The notes under the pieces are model-generated. The model was not told the origin of the DNA and did not search any database. It saw nothing but the letters and a program-made list of their open reading frames with translations. Position numbers and translations under genes: made by a program. From Adiantum capillus-veneris (lineage: Eukaryota; Streptophyta; Polypodiopsida; Polypodiales; Pteridaceae): a stretch of DNA of 64,000 nucleotides. This document shows positions 61,821 to 64,000 of the stretch, piece after piece (position 1 is the stretch's first letter; every line of letters starts with the position of its first letter). The stretch is taken from the NCBI GenBank assembly GCA_014529385.2, contig CM043955.1:153002140-153066139 (forward strand), read 5' to 3'.

Positions 61821-61873
61821 GGCTCTTCACATTAGCGACGCTCACACAGCGACGCTCAAAAAAAAAATTTCCC

Positions 61874-61943
61874 GGCGTCGCTATAAGCGTCGCTATGAGC
61901 GTCGCAAATTTACAAAGAAATTTGCGACGCTTATAGCGACGCC
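61874..61943. repeat. GCGACGC subterminal hairpin
   Basis: The right arm 61,918-61,943 (26 nt) is fully complementary to the left arm, which starts at 61,874 and contains one extra 12-bp unit (TATGAGCGTCGC). The loop is about 6 nt. Two more GCGACGC units lie before it (61,835 and 61,849). Confidence 0.88.
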
Positions 61944-61975
61944 AGCTGGGGTAAAAAAAATAACCGAGCGCGCCC

Positions 61976-62004
61976 AAAAACTCAGATCTCAGATCTGAGT
62001 TTTT
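61976..62004. repeat. 29-bp palindrome with one central base
   Basis: AAAAACTCAGATCT, a single C, then AGATCTGAGTTTTT. Perfect 14-bp arms, 32 bp after the first hairpin. Confidence 0.9.
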
Positions 62005-62040
62005 CGGCGCCCTCAAGCAAAGAGCAGGTAACGCTCTCCC

Positions 62041-62087
<47 letters not shown>

Positions 62088-62238
62088 CTTTTACACACAC
62101 ACACACACACACACACGAGGAGAGGAAGGAGAGCCAGGTATGCTCCTTCCCTCTCCTCATTCTCATGTTCCCTTCCCCTCTTTCTCTCTCCCTCGCTCTC
62201 TCTCTCACACACACACATACACACACACACATAGTGTT

Positions 62239-62300
<62 letters not shown>

Positions 62301-62870
62301 TGCAAAAACGCACACACATACATAAACAAAGAATGCACACACACATTGAGAGAGAAAAAGAGAGAGAGAGCATGCATAAACAAAAAACGCACGCATTGAG
62401 AGAGGAAAAGAGAGAGAGAACATGCATAAACAAAAAACGCACACATTGAGAGAGGAAAAGAGAAAGAAAACATGCATACGATCCAAAAAAACGCACACAC
62501 ATTGAGAGAGAAAGAAAGAGAAACTAAGGGAGCGTCGTAGGAAACTAATTAAAATTAAAAGACCTAAAGATCTAGCCGACGAGGAGTTGAACTGAAGACC
62601 TATTATTCAAGAGAGAAATGGCATAATCAATCTATCATACTTGGCATGGGTGATAGAAAGGTTATACCATTTATCTCTTTTTATTGGCACACACATCCAC
62701 ACACGCGCACACACACAGGAAGAAGAGAGTTATAACGTCGTAGGAAACTATCTTAAAAGACGTTAAAGATTAGGTTATATGTAGACTTACATTAAATTAG
62801 ATTTAGGTTTATTTTTAACTAGATTTACGTTTATTTAAGCTAGATTTAGATTTACGTTATATTAGATTAG
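62005..62870. other. CACTA leader with microsatellites
   Basis: (CT)n 62,043-62,083, (CA)n 62,092-62,115, (GA)n 62,242-62,300 and a run of about 58-bp imperfect repeats with 'cacattgagagag' and 'catgcataaacaaaaaacgc' (about 62,310-62,510). The words 'cgtcgtaggaaact' occur twice (62,533 and 62,734). Open frames over these repeats are not genes. Confidence 0.7.
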
Positions 62871-63069
62871 ATGCGGGTCTCCATAGACTGCGATGCCTGC
62901 ATGAAGCGGGTGAAGAAAGCCCTCAATGGAATATAGGGTATTGCTGCCTTCACTCATGGTGGGCTCCGTCGATCCAAAAGTACTGGTGAAATGTCTTCAG
63001 AAGATAAGGAAGAAGGTGGATCTTCAGGGCGGCAAGAGTCACTACATCCCCGACACAATGACCATCTAG
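62871..63069 (+). pseudogene. Heavy-metal-associated (HMA) domain fragment inside the CACTA element
   Basis: From ATG 62,871 the frame reads 'MRVSIDCDACMKRVKKALNG', the metal-binding loop of an HMA domain with the CxxC pair at 62,889-62,900, then stops at 62,934. From 62,956 in another frame the sequence reads 'MVGSVDPKVLVKCLQKIRKK' and continues to a stop at 63,067. That is the second half of the same fold (beta-strand ending 'VG', then the helix). About 20 codons between the halves are missing or scrambled. Plant HIPP-type metallochaperones have this pattern. It is a broken host gene piece carried by the transposon, between leader and transposase. Confidence 0.72.
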
Positions 63070-63437
63070 ACAACCTCTAGTCATTAGACTTACGTTAAAT
63101 TAGATTTAGCTTTATTTTTAGTTAGATTTACGCTTATTTACGTTAGATCGAGTCCACGCAAGAATTACTTACGGTTTAGGGTTTAGAGTTAGACGAACAG
63201 TGAAAAGATCTACTGTGAAAAGATGTTAAGATGAAGTGAGGTGCTACAGCTAGAGAAGAGGCAAAGGGATTTTGTCCACTACATGCAGTATCATGTAGAC
63301 GTGGGTGTCTATATTTCTTGTACCCACAAATATAGGTATTGACCAATAAAGACGAGATTATAACCCGGTGGTTCTGATCTCCGTGCACCTCTAGACCGAG
63401 GTGTGCGGGGATTGGACATGACTAGAGAATGTGAGGT

Positions 63438-63501
<64 letters not shown>

Positions 63502-63563
63502 GACGAAGAATGCCAATAGAATATTAAATTTGTTGTCTAGGTTATAAGTTTTTTATCCTCATT
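63070..63563. other. CACTA leader, second part
   Basis: Contains a repeat of 'ttagacttacgttaaattag' wording, also present near 62,780-62,800, and a (GA)n run (63,439-63,498). No gene. Open frames on the minus strand are unsupported. Confidence 0.5.
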
Positions 63564-64000
63564 ATGAGTAGCGACGAGGATGTGGGACCGTCCAACCGAA
63601 ACACCTATCTCTCAAGGAGGGTCTTATGTCCTTGTAATCAATGCAAGCATGCTGTGCGACGGACAAGACGTGTTTCTTTGCAGCACGTTCGCGAATTTGG
63701 CGAGTTCGATCCATCTATTATAGATCGAGTTGTTGCCAATTATAACTCGTCGGACTCTGACGCTGGCCAACAAGCAGCAATCTTGCAACCCAATAGACGT
63801 ATTCGCAGGCGCTTTGGTCAAGCAGCATATGTGAGGCCACAAGATGTAGCCTCTGACAGCTCGGGGGATGATCATGCAGAGCACATTCCCAACGAGGCAA
63901 TGTTTGAGCCCGAGATTGATGAAATGATCGAGACGATCATGGATTCAGAAAGGCTTATCTATAATGATATGAAAAGTGAAGCCGATACATCATTGTATAA
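63564..64000 (+). CDS. CACTA transposase (TNP2-type), N-terminal part, runs off the window
   Basis: The frame is open from ATG 63,564 to the window end (145 codons) without a stop. Residues 22-41 read 'CPCNQCKHAV' and end with a His, the CxCxxC...H signature of the transposase-associated domain at the N-terminus of plant CACTA proteins. The end, 'NDMKSEADTSLY', matches the acidic block before the transposase core ('AE.PLY'). The position behind a CACTA terminus supports the call. It would bind and cut the element ends. Only about the first fifth is visible, so whether it is intact is unknown. Confidence 0.78.
   Translation, partial: MSSDEDVGPSNRNTYLSRRVLCPCNQCKHAVRRTRRVSLQHVREFGEFDPSIIDRVVANYNSSDSDAGQQAAILQPNRRIRRRFGQAAYVRPQDVASDSSGDDHAEHIPNEAMFEPEIDEMIETIMDSERLIYNDMKSEADTSLY

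Larger units (their letters stand above)
61811..64000 (+). mobile_element. CACTA (En/Spm) DNA transposon, 5' part
   Basis: Starts with CACTACAAGA, the canonical CACTA terminus, followed by subterminal GCGACGC repeats in both orientations, two strong hairpins, microsatellite-rich leader, an HMA gene fragment and the start of a transposase gene. The three bases before it are CAA, and the matching end would be outside the window. The gene orientation (plus) agrees with the terminus being the 5' end. It inserted into the decayed multi-exon gene. Confidence 0.8.

Noticed and set aside
62041-62502. Open frames of up to 170 codons over the CT/GA/CA tracts
   Set aside because: Low-complexity Ser-Leu, Arg-Glu and His-Thr repeats produced by microsatellites.
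62565-62660. Possible tRNA-like or SINE B-box on the minus strand (AGTTCAACTCC)
   Set aside because: The flanking T-stem bases do not pair and no A-box is found at a proper distance.

Overview
The window looks like intergenic DNA from a large, repeat-rich land-plant genome. The evidence is Ty3/gypsy elements with plant-type primer sites (iMet-like and the TGGCGCC class), a Ty1/copia fragment, an En/Spm (CACTA) transposon carrying a piece of a plant heavy-metal-associated (HMA) gene, and many (GA)n/(CT)n tracts. A Penelope-like element without a visible endonuclease domain favours a non-flowering plant (fern, lycophyte, gymnosperm or bryophyte). That is inference, with no finer placement. I see no intact host gene, rRNA, tRNA or CRISPR array.

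Region 1-30,260 is a set of nested insertions. The 3' part of a + strand chromovirus (27,799 to about 30,260) was hit by a giant Tat-like Ty3/gypsy element on the - strand (window start to 27,798; 5' LTR 26,908-27,798, 3' LTR cut by the window edge). A + strand Penelope-like retroelement (about 4,245-16,410) lies inside it. That element was in turn split by an 8.5-kb Ty3/gypsy element (6,478-15,004) with a clean CTCCC target duplication. Just past the Penelope coding region, at 16,360-16,410, is a sequence that folds as a type I hammerhead ribozyme, close to consensus. Both Ty3 elements carry a similar extra ORF between integrase and the 3' LTR. The giant element's leader holds diverged tandem repeats of about 285 bp, each containing a 22-bp near-palindrome.

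Region 30,260-54,830 holds a Ty1/copia 3' end, a degraded chromovirus with its 3' LTR, a RT-less Ty3 element (35,622 to about 41,900), a probable solo copia LTR, one full-length LINE with a single uninterrupted 1,157-codon ORF (42,633-46,106), a Ty3 5' LTR and primer site (47,011-47,635) and another chromovirus gag-protease relic. Two LINE fragments, at 35,050 and 51,338, end at the same LINE position. Each abuts a 174-bp LTR of one family with the same 5-bp target duplication, but in opposite orientations. I read them as the two ends of a single insertion separated by an inversion with ends near 35 and 51 kb.

Region 54,830-64,000 has mostly unrecognised sequence, then a decayed multi-exon gene of unknown family (59,014-61,810) whose 3' end is interrupted by a CACTA transposon. 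The CACTA element starts at 61,811 with a canonical terminus and strong hairpins, carries a frameshifted HMA-domain fragment in its leader, and opens its transposase gene at 63,564. The gene runs off the window. Essentially everything here is transposable-element biology; the retroelement relics other than the LINE look broken.
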